From the NCBI RefSeq assembly GCF_027571385.1, contig NZ_CP085636.1:1798001-1862000 (forward strand): a DNA stretch of 64,000 nt, read 5' to 3'. The notes below the pieces were generated by a model. The model did not search any database, was not told the DNA's origin, and saw only the letters and a program-made list of their open reading frames with translations. The translations under genes were made by a program, and so were the position numbers. Of the stretch, positions 1-8,516 are shown one piece after another. Numbering within the stretch: the stretch's first letter is position 1; every line of letters starts with the position of its first letter. This DNA is from Shewanella sp. MTB7. Lineage in GTDB: Bacteria > Pseudomonadota > Gammaproteobacteria > Enterobacterales > Shewanellaceae.

Positions 1-1
1 A

Positions 2-691
2 CGTCAGGCCCGTGGGACATCGTATCCGGATCCTGTTCATGCCGCCGCGGTTGCTGAGCATGCCGGCGCTGAAGGTATTACTGTGCATTTGCGTGAAGAT
101 AGACGTCACATAATAGACAGAGATATCTATATCTTGGCTAAGACAATAAAGACGCGTATGAACTTCGAAATGGCAGTGACCGATGAGATGCTCGACATTG
201 CCTGTGAAGTTAAACCGACTTACGTCTGCTTAGTGCCAGAAAAACGTGCAGAATTGACGACTGAAGGTGGCTTAGACGTCGCTGGTCAAATGGGAAAAAT
301 TGCTGCAGCCGTGCAACGTCTCGATGACGAAGGCATTAAAGTCTCACTGTTTATTGATGCTGATAAAGCTCAAATAGATGCTGCCGTTGCAGTGGGGGCT
401 CCCGTCATTGAAATTCATACTGGCTGCTATGCCGATGCGACTAATGATGCGGATCAAGCTAAAGAGCTGGCTCGTATTACCGAGATGGCAACTTACGCAC
501 ACGCTAAAGGCTTAGTGGTTAATGCTGGCCACGGGCTCCATTATCACAACGTGAAGCCAATAGCGGCAATTCCAGAGTTGTATGAGCTTAACATTGGTCA
601 TGCCATCATCGCCCGTGCTGCCATTGATGGTCTGGCGACTGCGGTTAAAGACATGAAGCAGTTAATGGATGAAGGTCGCAGAGGCGAGTAG
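2..691 (+). CDS. pdxJ: Pyridoxine 5'-phosphate synthase, 5'-partial
   Basis: PdxJ condenses 1-deoxy-D-xylulose 5-phosphate with 3-amino-2-oxopropyl phosphate to make pyridoxine 5'-phosphate, the last ring-forming step of vitamin B6 synthesis. The reading frame is open from base 2, starting [20 protein letters not shown], and the window cuts off only the first dozen or so residues. The 229 visible residues end at a TAG. Recognisable PdxJ blocks are the HLREDRRHI region, [13 protein letters not shown] EIHTGCYA, the [10 protein letters not shown] phosphate/active-site loop and the C-terminal IGHAIIARA. It is followed closely by acpS in the same direction, the usual pdxJ-acpS arrangement of gammaproteobacteria. 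The family assignment is secure. Confidence 0.97.
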   Translation, partial: RQARGTSYPDPVHAAAVAEHAGAEGITVHLREDRRHIIDRDIYILAKTIKTRMNFEMAVTDEMLDIACEVKPTYVCLVPEKRAELTTEGGLDVAGQMGKIAAAVQRLDDEGIKVSLFIDADKAQIDAAVAVGAPVIEIHTGCYADATNDADQAKELARITEMATYAHAKGLVVNAGHGLHYHNVKPIAAIPELYELNIGHAIIARAAIDGLATAVKDMKQLMDEGRRGE

Positions 692-699
692 ATATCTCA

Positions 700-725
700 G
701 TTCCTAGGGCCTAGGTTCTAGGAAC
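700..725 (+). terminator. Hairpin between pdxJ and acpS
   Basis: GTTCCTAG and CTAGGAAC can pair over 8 bp with a 10-base loop, just after the pdxJ stop. The downstream bases are only mildly T-rich, so it may be an RNA-processing or weak termination structure rather than a strong terminator. Confidence 0.4.
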
Positions 726-753
726 TCTTCATTTCTCTGCTATAAGGAAATAT

Positions 754-1152
754 ATGATTGTTGGTTTAGGTACTGATATTGTTGAGATTAAACGTATCGA
801 AAACAAGGTTCCGGCAGCAGGAGAATTGGATAGTCTTGCTAAGTGCCGCTTAGCTAAGCGGGTCCTCACTGAGCCTGAAATGACCATCTTTACCGCCTCA
901 TCTCAACCCGGACGCTACCTTGCTAAGCGCTTTGCTGCTAAAGAAGCTGCCGCCAAAGCCCTCGGCACAGGTATCGGCCGTGGTATCTCGTTTCAACATA
1001 TCGAGATAAGTAACGATGCTAATGGTGCCCCGTTAGTGAGTTTCAGCGGCGGCGCGGCTGAACGACTCGCACTGTTAGGCGGTATGCGTGGCCATATCTC
1101 TATTGCCGATGAGAAGCACTACGCAACTGCAACAGTTATTCTTGAATCATAA
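754..1152 (+). CDS. acpS: Holo-[acyl-carrier-protein] synthase
   Basis: AcpS transfers 4'-phosphopantetheine from coenzyme A to a serine of acyl carrier protein, activating fatty acid synthesis. The 132-residue protein has the two AcpS signature blocks: the N-terminal IVGLGTDIVEIKRIE with the metal-binding Asp, and RFAAKEAAAKALGTGIG with the catalytic/metal Glu. The length is normal for the family. The ATG at 754 follows an AAGGAAATAT ribosome binding site. It lies 62 bases after pdxJ and is probably co-transcribed with it. Confidence 0.97.
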   Translation: MIVGLGTDIVEIKRIENKVPAAGELDSLAKCRLAKRVLTEPEMTIFTASSQPGRYLAKRFAAKEAAAKALGTGIGRGISFQHIEISNDANGAPLVSFSGGAAERLALLGGMRGHISIADEKHYATATVILES

Positions 1153-1160
1153 ATAGTTTG

Positions 1161-1180
1161 AATCTTAAGGATAAGATTCT
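1161..1180 (+). terminator. Possible terminator hairpin after acpS
   Basis: GAATCTTA and TAAGATTC form an 8-bp stem with an AGGA loop directly after the acpS stop. The following bases are AT-rich but lack a clean T-run, so termination is plausible but unproven. Confidence 0.4.
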
Positions 1181-1204
1181 ATTATCCCTTTAAGTTGTCA
1201 TTTG

Positions 1205-1560
1205 AGAGTTGATTGAAGGTTGTCCCTTCATTGTTGTTTATCGCCTCCGGCGTGGTATGAGCATTATTTTTTTGAAAAGGTTCTGCGAGACACCGCGAGT
1301 ACAGATCCTGTAGTTATCTTTGATGACATTCTCTTATTTAGCTTCTGGCCGGTTTGACATTTGGTGGTGTGTTTGAAGGCCGTTCCTTCACTGTTATCAA
1401 TCGCTTCGATTTGGCTTGTGATGTTGTACTTTGTTTTTGCACTTCTCCGTGGTCTCTGTGTTCCAACAACGTCCCTGTTTAACGGCCAATTCGCTATCCC
1501 TAGCTCTCGCTTATTAGCACATGGCTTTGCCATATTCGCCGTGGTGAATAGTCTTTGTTT
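1205..1560 (+). repeat. Dispersed mosaic repeat, two partial copies
   Basis: No gene is visible here. Around 1209-1302 is a block reading GAAGG..CCCTTCATTG..TATCGC followed by GGTTCTGCGAGAC. A second copy of the start is at 1374-1410, followed at 1465-1550 by a block (CGTCCCTGTTTAACGGCCA, then CGCTTATTAGCACA) that is repeated at about 2010-2075. The same modules recur at 1720-2077, 3390-3590, 4980-5400 (other strand), 49770-49945 and 50935-51115 (other strand). ORFs of 111 and 115 codons across it overlap each other on opposite strands and look non-coding. Confidence 0.75.
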
Positions 1561-1719
1561 GGATTGTTTAACTAAGAGACAAAAGCTTGTTCTCACCACG
1601 GAGCGCTTCACTTCACTTCACGGAGTACACGGAGGTAAAGATGGAGGTAAATCGACTTTGAAGAAGATTACATTCTCTGATTTAGCTTTTGACTGAGCTG
1701 ATATTGGGTGAGTTGTCGA

Positions 1720-2077
1720 ATCTTGTATTTTCGTTGCTGCTTATCGCCTCCAGCTAGGTATGTGCACTATTTCTTTGAGAGGGTTCTGCGAGACGGTGAG
1801 TGAAGCGAAGCTTTAAGTTAACGAACGAGAAGCATGGGTGCTGAACTGGCTTTTAGGTAGGGATATAGTTGCAAGCACATCTGATCTCCATGGTCTTAAG
1901 CGTTCCAGACGCTTTAAAGACATTTCCCATATCCCTATGGGTCAGTGGAGGAAATGCAGAAAAATGTCTGGAACATTTTCTGCCATGTGAGCTCTATCAA
2001 AACCAATAACGTCTCTGATAAAACGGCCAGTTCGAAATCCCAACCTTTCGCTTATTAACACATAGCTTCGCCGTGAT
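1720..2077 (+). repeat. Dispersed mosaic repeat, copy left of the IS pair
   Basis: This stretch contains, in order, the TATCGCCTCCAG and GGTTCTGCGAGACGGTGAG module, AACGAACGAGAAGCATGG, GATATAGTTGCAAGCACATC, a small palindrome around GTCTGGAACATTTTCTGCC (1956-1985), and the ACGGCCAGTTCGAAATCCC block. From about 1783 to 2077 it is matched in inverted orientation by 4980-5310, so the two insertion sequences lie between long inverted copies. The IS3 element interrupts its right end. Confidence 0.75.
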
Positions 2078-2150
2078 TGAAGTGGCATAGTTAATTTGGC
2101 CACCTAGTTAGAGGTTGATATCATAGCCTCATTATTATTTAAGTGATCGT

Positions 2151-3328
<1,178 letters not shown>

Positions 3329-3364
3329 CCACTTCAAATGAAGGCTGAATACATTTTCTGGTTT

Positions 3365-3604
3365 GGTTCATTTGAATTTTTGGTATTGGGTGAGCTTTTG
3401 AAGGTCTGCCCTTCATTGTGATCTATCGCTTGCAGCGTGCTTACGTGCAAGTAATCTCTCGGTACGCTGTAAACCCATCCATGGGCGCTCTACGATTTCA
3501 TCCTTGAAATCGAAGTCCTCGAGCTCACTTACACCTGTTCATAAGCCTCTTCGATTTGGCTTTGTCTGTGACCTAAGATTTAAGTTACTGACTCGTTAAT
3601 AAGA
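3365..3604 (+). repeat. Dispersed mosaic repeat between the two IS elements
   Basis: This gene-free stretch holds a well-preserved copy of the repeat modules: TTTGAAGG..CCCTTCATTGTGATCTATCGC, CGCTGTAAACCCATCCATGG, CTCTACGATTTCATCC, then ACACCT..CTCTTCGATTTGGCTTT. The reverse complement of 50935-51115 has the same modules in the same order. Confidence 0.75.
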
Positions 3605-3667
3605 TGGTACGCCCCAACCTAGTGTTAAACTCCAGTTTGTCTGGTTAACAAATAAGAGGTGATCATC

Positions 3668-4684
3668 ATGTCTAACTTTCGCGTTATAGGGATTGATTTA
3701 GGTAAAAGCACATTTCATCTTATTGCTCATGACTATGCCGGGAGGGAAGTGCTTCGTAAGAAATTAACCAGACCGAGGCTGATTCAATTTTTATCCATTC
3801 AAGAGCCAACCATCATTGCAATGGAAGCCTGTGGTGGCTGCCATTGGCTTGCTAGAAAATGTGAGTCATATGGTCATCAAGTTAAATTGATCCCCGCTCA
3901 ATATGTAAAACCTTACGTTAAAACTCACAAAAATGACTTCATTGATGCAGATGCCATTGCTGAAGCGGCAATGAGGCCCAGCATGAGATTCACATCACCA
4001 AAAAGTGAAACCGCACAAGTCGCCACTGTCATTCGTCGTATACGTTCGGGCTACATCAAAGAAAGAACTGCCAGCATGAATAGAATTGGCTCTATGTTGC
4101 TTGAGTTTGGTATGAGCTTTCCTAGAGGCCATGCCCATATGAAAAAGCTGTTCCAATGGCTAGCAGATAAAGGTGAACCGATCCCTTTAACATTGATGGT
4201 CGAGTTGCAGGAGTTACATGAATACTACAAACATCTGAACGAATTAATAAAAAAACAAGATAAGAAATTGCAGTTGTTACTTAATGAAAACCCATTAATG
4301 CAGTTACTACAGTCAATACCTGGTGTAGGGCCAATGACAGCTGCTTGTTGCTTATCAAATGTAGGGAACGCATCAGATTTTAAGAATGGCCGAAATTTTG
4401 CTGCTTGGATTGGTCTGGTTCCGTTTCAATACTCCACAGGGGGAAAGACAAGAATGCTTGGCATTTCTAAACGGGGTAATAAAGAACTGCGAGAATTGTT
4501 TGTTGATGCCGCACGAGTCATTGTGTCAAGGCCTGAGACATCTGAACGGTATTTTGGTCATTGGTTAACAGAGTTAAGAATGAGGAAACCGTTCAATGTT
4601 GCGGTTGTCGCATTAGCAAATAAATTAGCGCGTATAGCTTGGTCAGTAATGACAAGCCAGAAAGCGTTTGAGTTAAGAGTTTAA
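3668..4684 (+). CDS. IS110/IS1111-family DEDD transposase
   Basis: The 338-residue protein has the N-terminal RuvC-like DEDD domain (VIGIDLGKSTFHL with the first Asp, then EACGGCHWLAR, and KNDFIDADAIAEAA with the paired acidic residues) and the C-terminal Transposase_20 domain (LLQSIPGVGPMTAACCLSNVG, FAAWIGLVPFQYSTGGK and a KRGNKELRELFVDAARV segment with the serine-bearing catalytic region). I prefer the ATG at 3668, placed 6-10 bases after AAGAGGTGATC, over the GTG at 3659. These transposases act with an element-encoded guide RNA. The gene appears intact. Confidence 0.94.
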   Translation: MSNFRVIGIDLGKSTFHLIAHDYAGREVLRKKLTRPRLIQFLSIQEPTIIAMEACGGCHWLARKCESYGHQVKLIPAQYVKPYVKTHKNDFIDADAIAEAAMRPSMRFTSPKSETAQVATVIRRIRSGYIKERTASMNRIGSMLLEFGMSFPRGHAHMKKLFQWLADKGEPIPLTLMVELQELHEYYKHLNELIKKQDKKLQLLLNENPLMQLLQSIPGVGPMTAACCLSNVGNASDFKNGRNFAAWIGLVPFQYSTGGKTRMLGISKRGNKELRELFVDAARVIVSRPETSERYFGHWLTELRMRKPFNVAVVALANKLARIAWSVMTSQKAFELRV

Positions 4685-4910
4685 ATCGAGTTACTACCGA
4701 GTTTGCAGATGATAAAAATAGATGACAAAACGGTTAGACCACCAGATTGAAGACCTGATGGACAGAACAGCAATTAATATGCTTTCTCGTTTTTGAGGAC
4801 AATCTGGCGCGGATCTCATCGTAGAGCTGGGACTAATGAAGGTCTCAATAGACTCTGAATACATTAGCGCAAACCAACTCCTGTTATCTTGCTTTATTAT
4901 TTGCAATAAC
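4685..4910 (+). ncRNA. Candidate IS1111 bridge/seek RNA region
   Basis: This non-coding 3' segment of the element lies where IS1111-group elements are known to encode the guide RNA that pairs with target and donor DNA. A stem CCACCAG / CTGATGG with a 9-base loop (4739-4761) is visible, with further self-complementary stretches downstream. The RNA limits and guide loops were not determined; the call rests on position and family knowledge. Confidence 0.45.
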
Positions 4911-4939
4911 GGGGCGTACCATACATTCTGTCCAAAACC

Positions 4940-5400
4940 TTCCTAGAATCACTCAATCTCTGAGTGTGATCACCAAGGGACTTTGTCGTACAAAACCTAA
5001 ATCGAAGAGATAAAAAATCAGGTGTGAATGCGGCTATGACCTTCGACAGCATGGCGAGGTTTTACAGGGTGAAACTCTTCGAGCGGGAGATAGGGATATC
5101 GAACTGGCCTTTTAACAGGGAGGTTATTGGCTGTCGTAGAGCCCACAGGGCAGAAAATGTTCCAGATATTTTTCTGCATTTTCTCCGTCCCTGGAGGTCA
5201 GATGTGCTTGCAACGATATCCCTATCTTAATGCCAGTTCAGCCTCCATGCTTCTCGTTCGTTAGCTTGAAGCTATGCTTCACCCACCGTGTCATAGAAGT
5301 ATTTACACATAGGGGGCGTTCATTCACATCAGTGTGATCACGACATTCGTATATCCATATACAGCACATTCTGCAAGCAATAGATATCAACGAAGCTATG
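4940..5400 (-). repeat. Dispersed mosaic repeat, inverted copy right of the IS pair
   Basis: Read on the minus strand, this gives GTGCTGTATATGGATATACG, GTGATCACAC, ACGAACGAGAAGCATGG, GATATCGTTGCAAGCACATC, TCTGGAACATTTTCTGCC, AAAGGCCAGTTCGATATCCC, TTCACACCTG and CTCTTCGATTTAGG. It is the inverted partner of 1783-2077 and extends further in both module directions. The first part matches 49770-49850 closely. No gene is supported in 4922-5622. Confidence 0.75.
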
Positions 5401-5622
5401 CCTATCTGGCAATAACCAAATACGAATTTAGCTAAATGAACCCAACCAGAAAGATACTTAAAACTTGTTATCAGGCAAGTGCTAATCCTTTTGATAACTG
5501 CTTAGAATCGATGGTCGAGAATTTTTCTCAGTAAACTTTGATACATTAGGCGCAAAAGGCGTAATCTAATACTAATCAGTATCAATCCTCAGTGACTGAA
5601 TCATCACAACCTATATAGGAAT

Positions 5623-5853
5623 ATGGTCATGGCGAAGAAACAAGATAGAGATATTGAGAAAGACTACCCAACGACAGAATTTGTCGCCAAATTGCGTAGA
5701 CTGGCTGATTCCCTTGAGAGTGGCAGTAAGTTTGAGATTCAGATAGCTGGTGAGCGCATCTATGTTCCAGTGAGAGCGCAGTACAATATTGAGCATGAGC
5801 GTGAAGGTGACGAAGAGGAGATTGAGTTCCAAATAAAATGGACTCATTCTTAG
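5623..5853 (+). CDS. Amphi-Trp domain protein
   Basis: This is a 76-residue acidic protein, or 74 if the ATG at 5629 is used. It resembles the small amphi-Trp domain family: a charged N-terminus (KKQDRDIEKDY), the helix FVAKLRRLADSLESGSKFEIQIAGERIYVPV, an acidic linker, and a final EIEFQIKWTHS that provides the terminal tryptophan strand. The function of the family is not established. It is monocistronic, with a good terminator directly after it. The coding call is firm and the family call likely. Confidence 0.8.
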   Translation: MVMAKKQDRDIEKDYPTTEFVAKLRRLADSLESGSKFEIQIAGERIYVPVRAQYNIEHEREGDEEEIEFQIKWTHS

Positions 5854-5878
5854 TTACCAGTTTTTAATCATGCCCAAC

Positions 5879-5904
5879 AAAAACCATCTACTTAGGTGGT
5901 TTTT
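5879..5904 (+). terminator. Terminator after the amphi-Trp gene
   Basis: AAAAACCATCT and AGGTGGTTTTT pair around an ACTT loop, and the stem ends in a T-run. The symmetry suggests function on both strands. Confidence 0.75.
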
Positions 5905-5981
5905 AGATTATATAAAGAGGTCATGTTTGTCCCATGTGTCAGGATACTTGCTATCAGTAAGGTTATTGGGAGGGGGAGAAC

Positions 5982-6971
5982 GTGCTAACAACACCGACCA
6001 AAGATGATTGGATCCGTGGCTGTTTGTATGCCATAGCTATGGGTATTCCTTTGTTGATTGGTCTGTTAACAGAAAGGGAAATATTAGCCTTTGTGGCTCT
6101 TGGCGCTTTGTTCTGTCTACGGCTTGATCCCCGCAGTGAGTCTAAAAGGTATCGCACTTTAGCCATGGTTGGCGGAATGATGTTGGTGATCATGTCGGGT
6201 ATGCTTGGATCGCTATTGGTGGGGCACCTAGAACTCGCAATCTTAGCACTGATAATCATCAGTTTTTTAGCCGGACAGCCTAAACCGGATCAAAGCTACT
6301 TCTCCCTTCTCGCTAAATTTATGGTCGCTGCTCTGCTGCTTGAAGAGATGGGTATCTCCGCCACTATTTACACCGCGTTGGCTTATTTTGTTGGTGCGAT
6401 ATTGGCGCTGGCTTTGAGCCTAGTGCAGACACGATTTTTCCCATCACAAGCGGTGACTTGGTCACCAAATCTTGAATGGCATCGACTGCGTGAGGGAGAC
6501 ATTAATGGCCCGCTTTATGGGCTTACGCTAACAATCACTATTTTAGTCGCGACATTAACTGCGCATTGTCTGCATGCTCAGCATGGAGTGTGGGTTGGTT
6601 TAACAGTGCTTTTTGTGATGCATATCGATGGTGCAAAAGCGTGGACAAGAGTCTGGAAACGAATAGCGGGTACTATGCTAGGTGTTTGTTTTGCTTACCT
6701 TGTTGTTGTTTACCTACCCACTTGGTGTTCCCCCTTACTTATTATGCTGGCAGCGTTATTTATGCCAAGTGGGTTGCGGCAAAATTACCTTGTTTTTAGC
6801 GTCTTGATAACGATGGTTATTTTGTTGGTGTTCGACTTGGCTGTATTGCAGGAAGGTGGAGACAGGACGCTTATCTTATGGCGGTTATTTGATACCTTGA
6901 TAGGCTGTGCTTGGGTAGCAGTCAGTGTAACCTTACTCTATTTCTGGAAAAAGTATCGACTGAGAACCTGA
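5982..6971 (+). CDS. FUSC-family inner membrane protein
   Basis: The protein has 329 residues and about ten hydrophobic segments arranged as two similar halves, each with membrane helices and a short basic loop (LRLDPRSESKRYR in the first, WTRVWKRIAGTMLG in the second). The second half resembles the FUSC/aromatic-acid exporter type (GVWVGLTVLFVMHID followed by RIAGTMLGV). Family members are thought to export small organic acids; the substrate here is unknown. Translation starts at a GTG preceded by GGGAGGGGGAGAAC, a strong ribosome binding site. It has no functional partner next to it. Confidence 0.8.
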   Translation: MLTTPTKDDWIRGCLYAIAMGIPLLIGLLTEREILAFVALGALFCLRLDPRSESKRYRTLAMVGGMMLVIMSGMLGSLLVGHLELAILALIIISFLAGQPKPDQSYFSLLAKFMVAALLLEEMGISATIYTALAYFVGAILALALSLVQTRFFPSQAVTWSPNLEWHRLREGDINGPLYGLTLTITILVATLTAHCLHAQHGVWVGLTVLFVMHIDGAKAWTRVWKRIAGTMLGVCFAYLVVVYLPTWCSPLLIMLAALFMPSGLRQNYLVFSVLITMVILLVFDLAVLQEGGDRTLILWRLFDTLIGCAWVAVSVTLLYFWKKYRLRT

Positions 6972-7109
6972 CGGGTTTTCAGTGTGTTGTACATATAATA
7001 GGTCGCTCCCGCAAGTTGATTTGACAACATCAACCCTGAAGATTTAGCCGGTGCTTCATTTTGAGGGCTAATGTATTGTTGCATAAGCCCAAAACCCCGA
7101 GGTGACGAT

Positions 7110-7328
7110 ATGATATTAAAAAATATACTATTTCTGGCGATAGCCTTATCAATTATCCCAGCGGCACAAGCCAAAGTATCTAAGACCGATAAAGCAAAAG
7201 ATATGTCTTGTATAGAGTTTTTAACCGTTGATTACGAGACCATTCCTGTTGTGATTGGGCCTTTTGAATATTTACTCTATTCAAAAGGTTTAAAATCCAT
7301 TAGGTTAAATGAGATGACGTACACTTAG
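7110..7328 (+). CDS. Small exported protein, HdeA-like N-terminus, possibly truncated
   Basis: The likely start is the ATG at 7110 after GAGGTGACGAT, giving 72 residues. A signal peptide is clear (MILKNILFLAIALSIIPAAQA). The mature start, KAKDMSCIEFLTVDYETIPVV, resembles the opening of the HdeA/HdeB periplasmic acid chaperones (a Cys-x-x-Phe-Leu motif), but those are about 100-110 residues and have a second cysteine that would form a disulfide. Here the protein stops soon after and no second cysteine is present. I found no continuation in the other frames. It may be a decayed remnant. Confidence 0.45.
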   Translation: MILKNILFLAIALSIIPAAQAKVSKTDKAKDMSCIEFLTVDYETIPVVIGPFEYLLYSKGLKSIRLNEMTYT

Positions 7329-7428
7329 CACTCAAATTGGTATTTAAAAGCGAGTACTAACTTAGTTACTAACGGGTGATAGTGGCTTCATCGTTACAAT
7401 TAAACAAACCTATCATGGAGAAAAGCAG

Positions 7429-7974
7429 ATGAAATCCGCCGTAGAGCAGTTGTCTACCTATAAAAGTGTTCACTTAAATTCTAAGAACATTAACACCCAT
7501 TTTGTTGGGGTTCCGCTGATCATCTGGTCACTTTTTTTATTGTTAAATCTTATTCCGATTAGTTTTTTTACTGTGGAAAATCTAGGGATTAACCTTAATG
7601 TAGCATCGGTATTTGCTATTGGTGTTTTAATCTATTACGTCAAGTTGCATGCTCGTCTAGCCATTGGCTTAGCACTGTTTATTATCCCTGTGCTTTATAC
7701 ATCAAGCCTTGTCGCTCAAATGTCAGTAGCTTTATGGATCGCGCTTGCTGTGTTCGCGATAGGTTGGGTTATTCAGTTAATAGGGCATCAATATGAGAAA
7801 GCTAAGCCAGCCTTTATCGACGATCTGAATCAACTGTTGATAGGTCCTTTCTTCCTAATGGCTGAAGTCTATTTTCTGCTGGGATTTGAGCAAGAGTTAG
7901 ATAAGCAGGTAACGCCTATGGCGATCGCAAAACGTCGTGTGCTAGAAGGTAAGCGTAAAGTTGCGGTGCCTTAG
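7429..7974 (+). CDS. Mpo1/YGL010w-like (DUF962) membrane protein
   Basis: The 181-residue protein matches the Mpo1-like family: HLNSKNINTHFVGVPLIIWS near the N-terminus, a series of hydrophobic helices, and the signature GHQYEKAKPAF near residue 120 with conserved histidines. The yeast member is an Fe(II)-dependent dioxygenase that shortens 2-hydroxy fatty acids by alpha-oxidation in the ER membrane; the bacterial function is inferred only. The ATG at 7429 follows ATGGAGAAAAGCAG. It appears monocistronic. Confidence 0.85.
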   Translation: MKSAVEQLSTYKSVHLNSKNINTHFVGVPLIIWSLFLLLNLIPISFFTVENLGINLNVASVFAIGVLIYYVKLHARLAIGLALFIIPVLYTSSLVAQMSVALWIALAVFAIGWVIQLIGHQYEKAKPAFIDDLNQLLIGPFFLMAEVYFLLGFEQELDKQVTPMAIAKRRVLEGKRKVAVP

Positions 7975-8028
7975 CAAAATAACTTTTGCTATTCTAATTT
8001 TTTATTGAATGGCATAATCAGCTCAAAA

Positions 8029-8066
8029 CGACACCACCTTGTTTATTCAACAGCGAGGTGTGGTGT
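8029..8066 (+). terminator. Imperfect hairpin before the DUF486 gene
   Basis: ACACCACCTT and AAGGTG/AGGTGTGGTGT can pair imperfectly around a loop of about 15 bases. No T-run follows on the plus strand, so it is only a weak candidate for ending the upstream transcript. Confidence 0.25.
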
Positions 8067-8092
8067 TGGGTCTTGTCTGAGCTTAGTTGAAA

Positions 8093-8443
8093 ATGAATCC
8101 GATAGTAGTAAGTATCTCCTTGTTATTTTGCAGCAATATCTTTATGACTTTTGCTTGGTATGCGCATTTAAAAGAGCTTAATAATAAGCCTTGGATAATT
8201 GCGGCATTAATAAGTTGGGGCATTGCTCTTTTTGAATATATGTTCCAGGTTCCGGCCAATAGAATCGGTTACATGGCGTTAAATGTCGGACAACTAAAGA
8301 TTTTACAAGAGGTTATTACCTTGATGGTGTTTGTGCCTTTTTCTGTATTTTATTTAAGAGGGCCATTAAAGTTAGATTATCTGTGGGCTGGTTTATGTTT
8401 AGTTGGTGCTGTTTATTTTGCTTTTAGAAGTAAATTTAGCTGA
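8093..8443 (+). CDS. DUF486/DMT-superfamily small membrane protein
   Basis: This four-helix membrane protein of 116 residues matches the DUF486 family, a small relative of drug/metabolite transporters: MTFAWYAHL early, then WGIALFEYMFQVPANRIGY, followed by the LKILQEVITLMVFVPFSV block. The ATG at 8093 is preferred; an in-frame TTG at 8087 would add two residues, and no strong ribosome binding site is visible for either. Transport substrate unknown. It stands alone. Confidence 0.82.
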   Translation: MNPIVVSISLLFCSNIFMTFAWYAHLKELNNKPWIIAALISWGIALFEYMFQVPANRIGYMALNVGQLKILQEVITLMVFVPFSVFYLRGPLKLDYLWAGLCLVGAVYFAFRSKFS

Positions 8444-8516
8444 TTTATCATATTGATAAATGGGATCCGTTTGTCCTGAGCGTCATTCATTCGCAGCGTT
8501 TCCAGTACGGTAGGGT

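Larger units (their letters stand above)
3605..4921 (+). mobile_element. IS1111-type (IS110-family) insertion sequence
   Basis: An 11-bp perfect inverted repeat, TGGTACGCCCC at 3605-3615 and GGGGCGTACCA at 4911-4921, brackets one DEDD transposase gene. Subterminal inverted repeats are the mark of the IS1111 subgroup; IS110 proper lacks them. The true ends lie a few bases outside these repeats. The length of about 1.32 kb fits the group. About 226 bp of non-coding DNA lie between the transposase stop and the right repeat. Confidence 0.88.

Noticed and set aside
1264..1696. Overlapping 111- and 115-codon ORFs on opposite strands
   Set aside because: They lie within repeat DNA, overlap each other, lack ribosome binding sites and resemble no family.
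4694..4906. Minus-strand ORF in the 3' segment of the IS1111-type element
   Set aside because: This segment is where the guide RNA is expected, and the peptide has no known relatives.
6972..7174. Minus-strand peptide from an ATG near 7084 overlapping the HdeA-like gene
   Set aside because: It reads plausibly as protein (QQYISPQNEAPAKSSG) but overlaps another gene start, has no good ribosome binding site and no recognised family.
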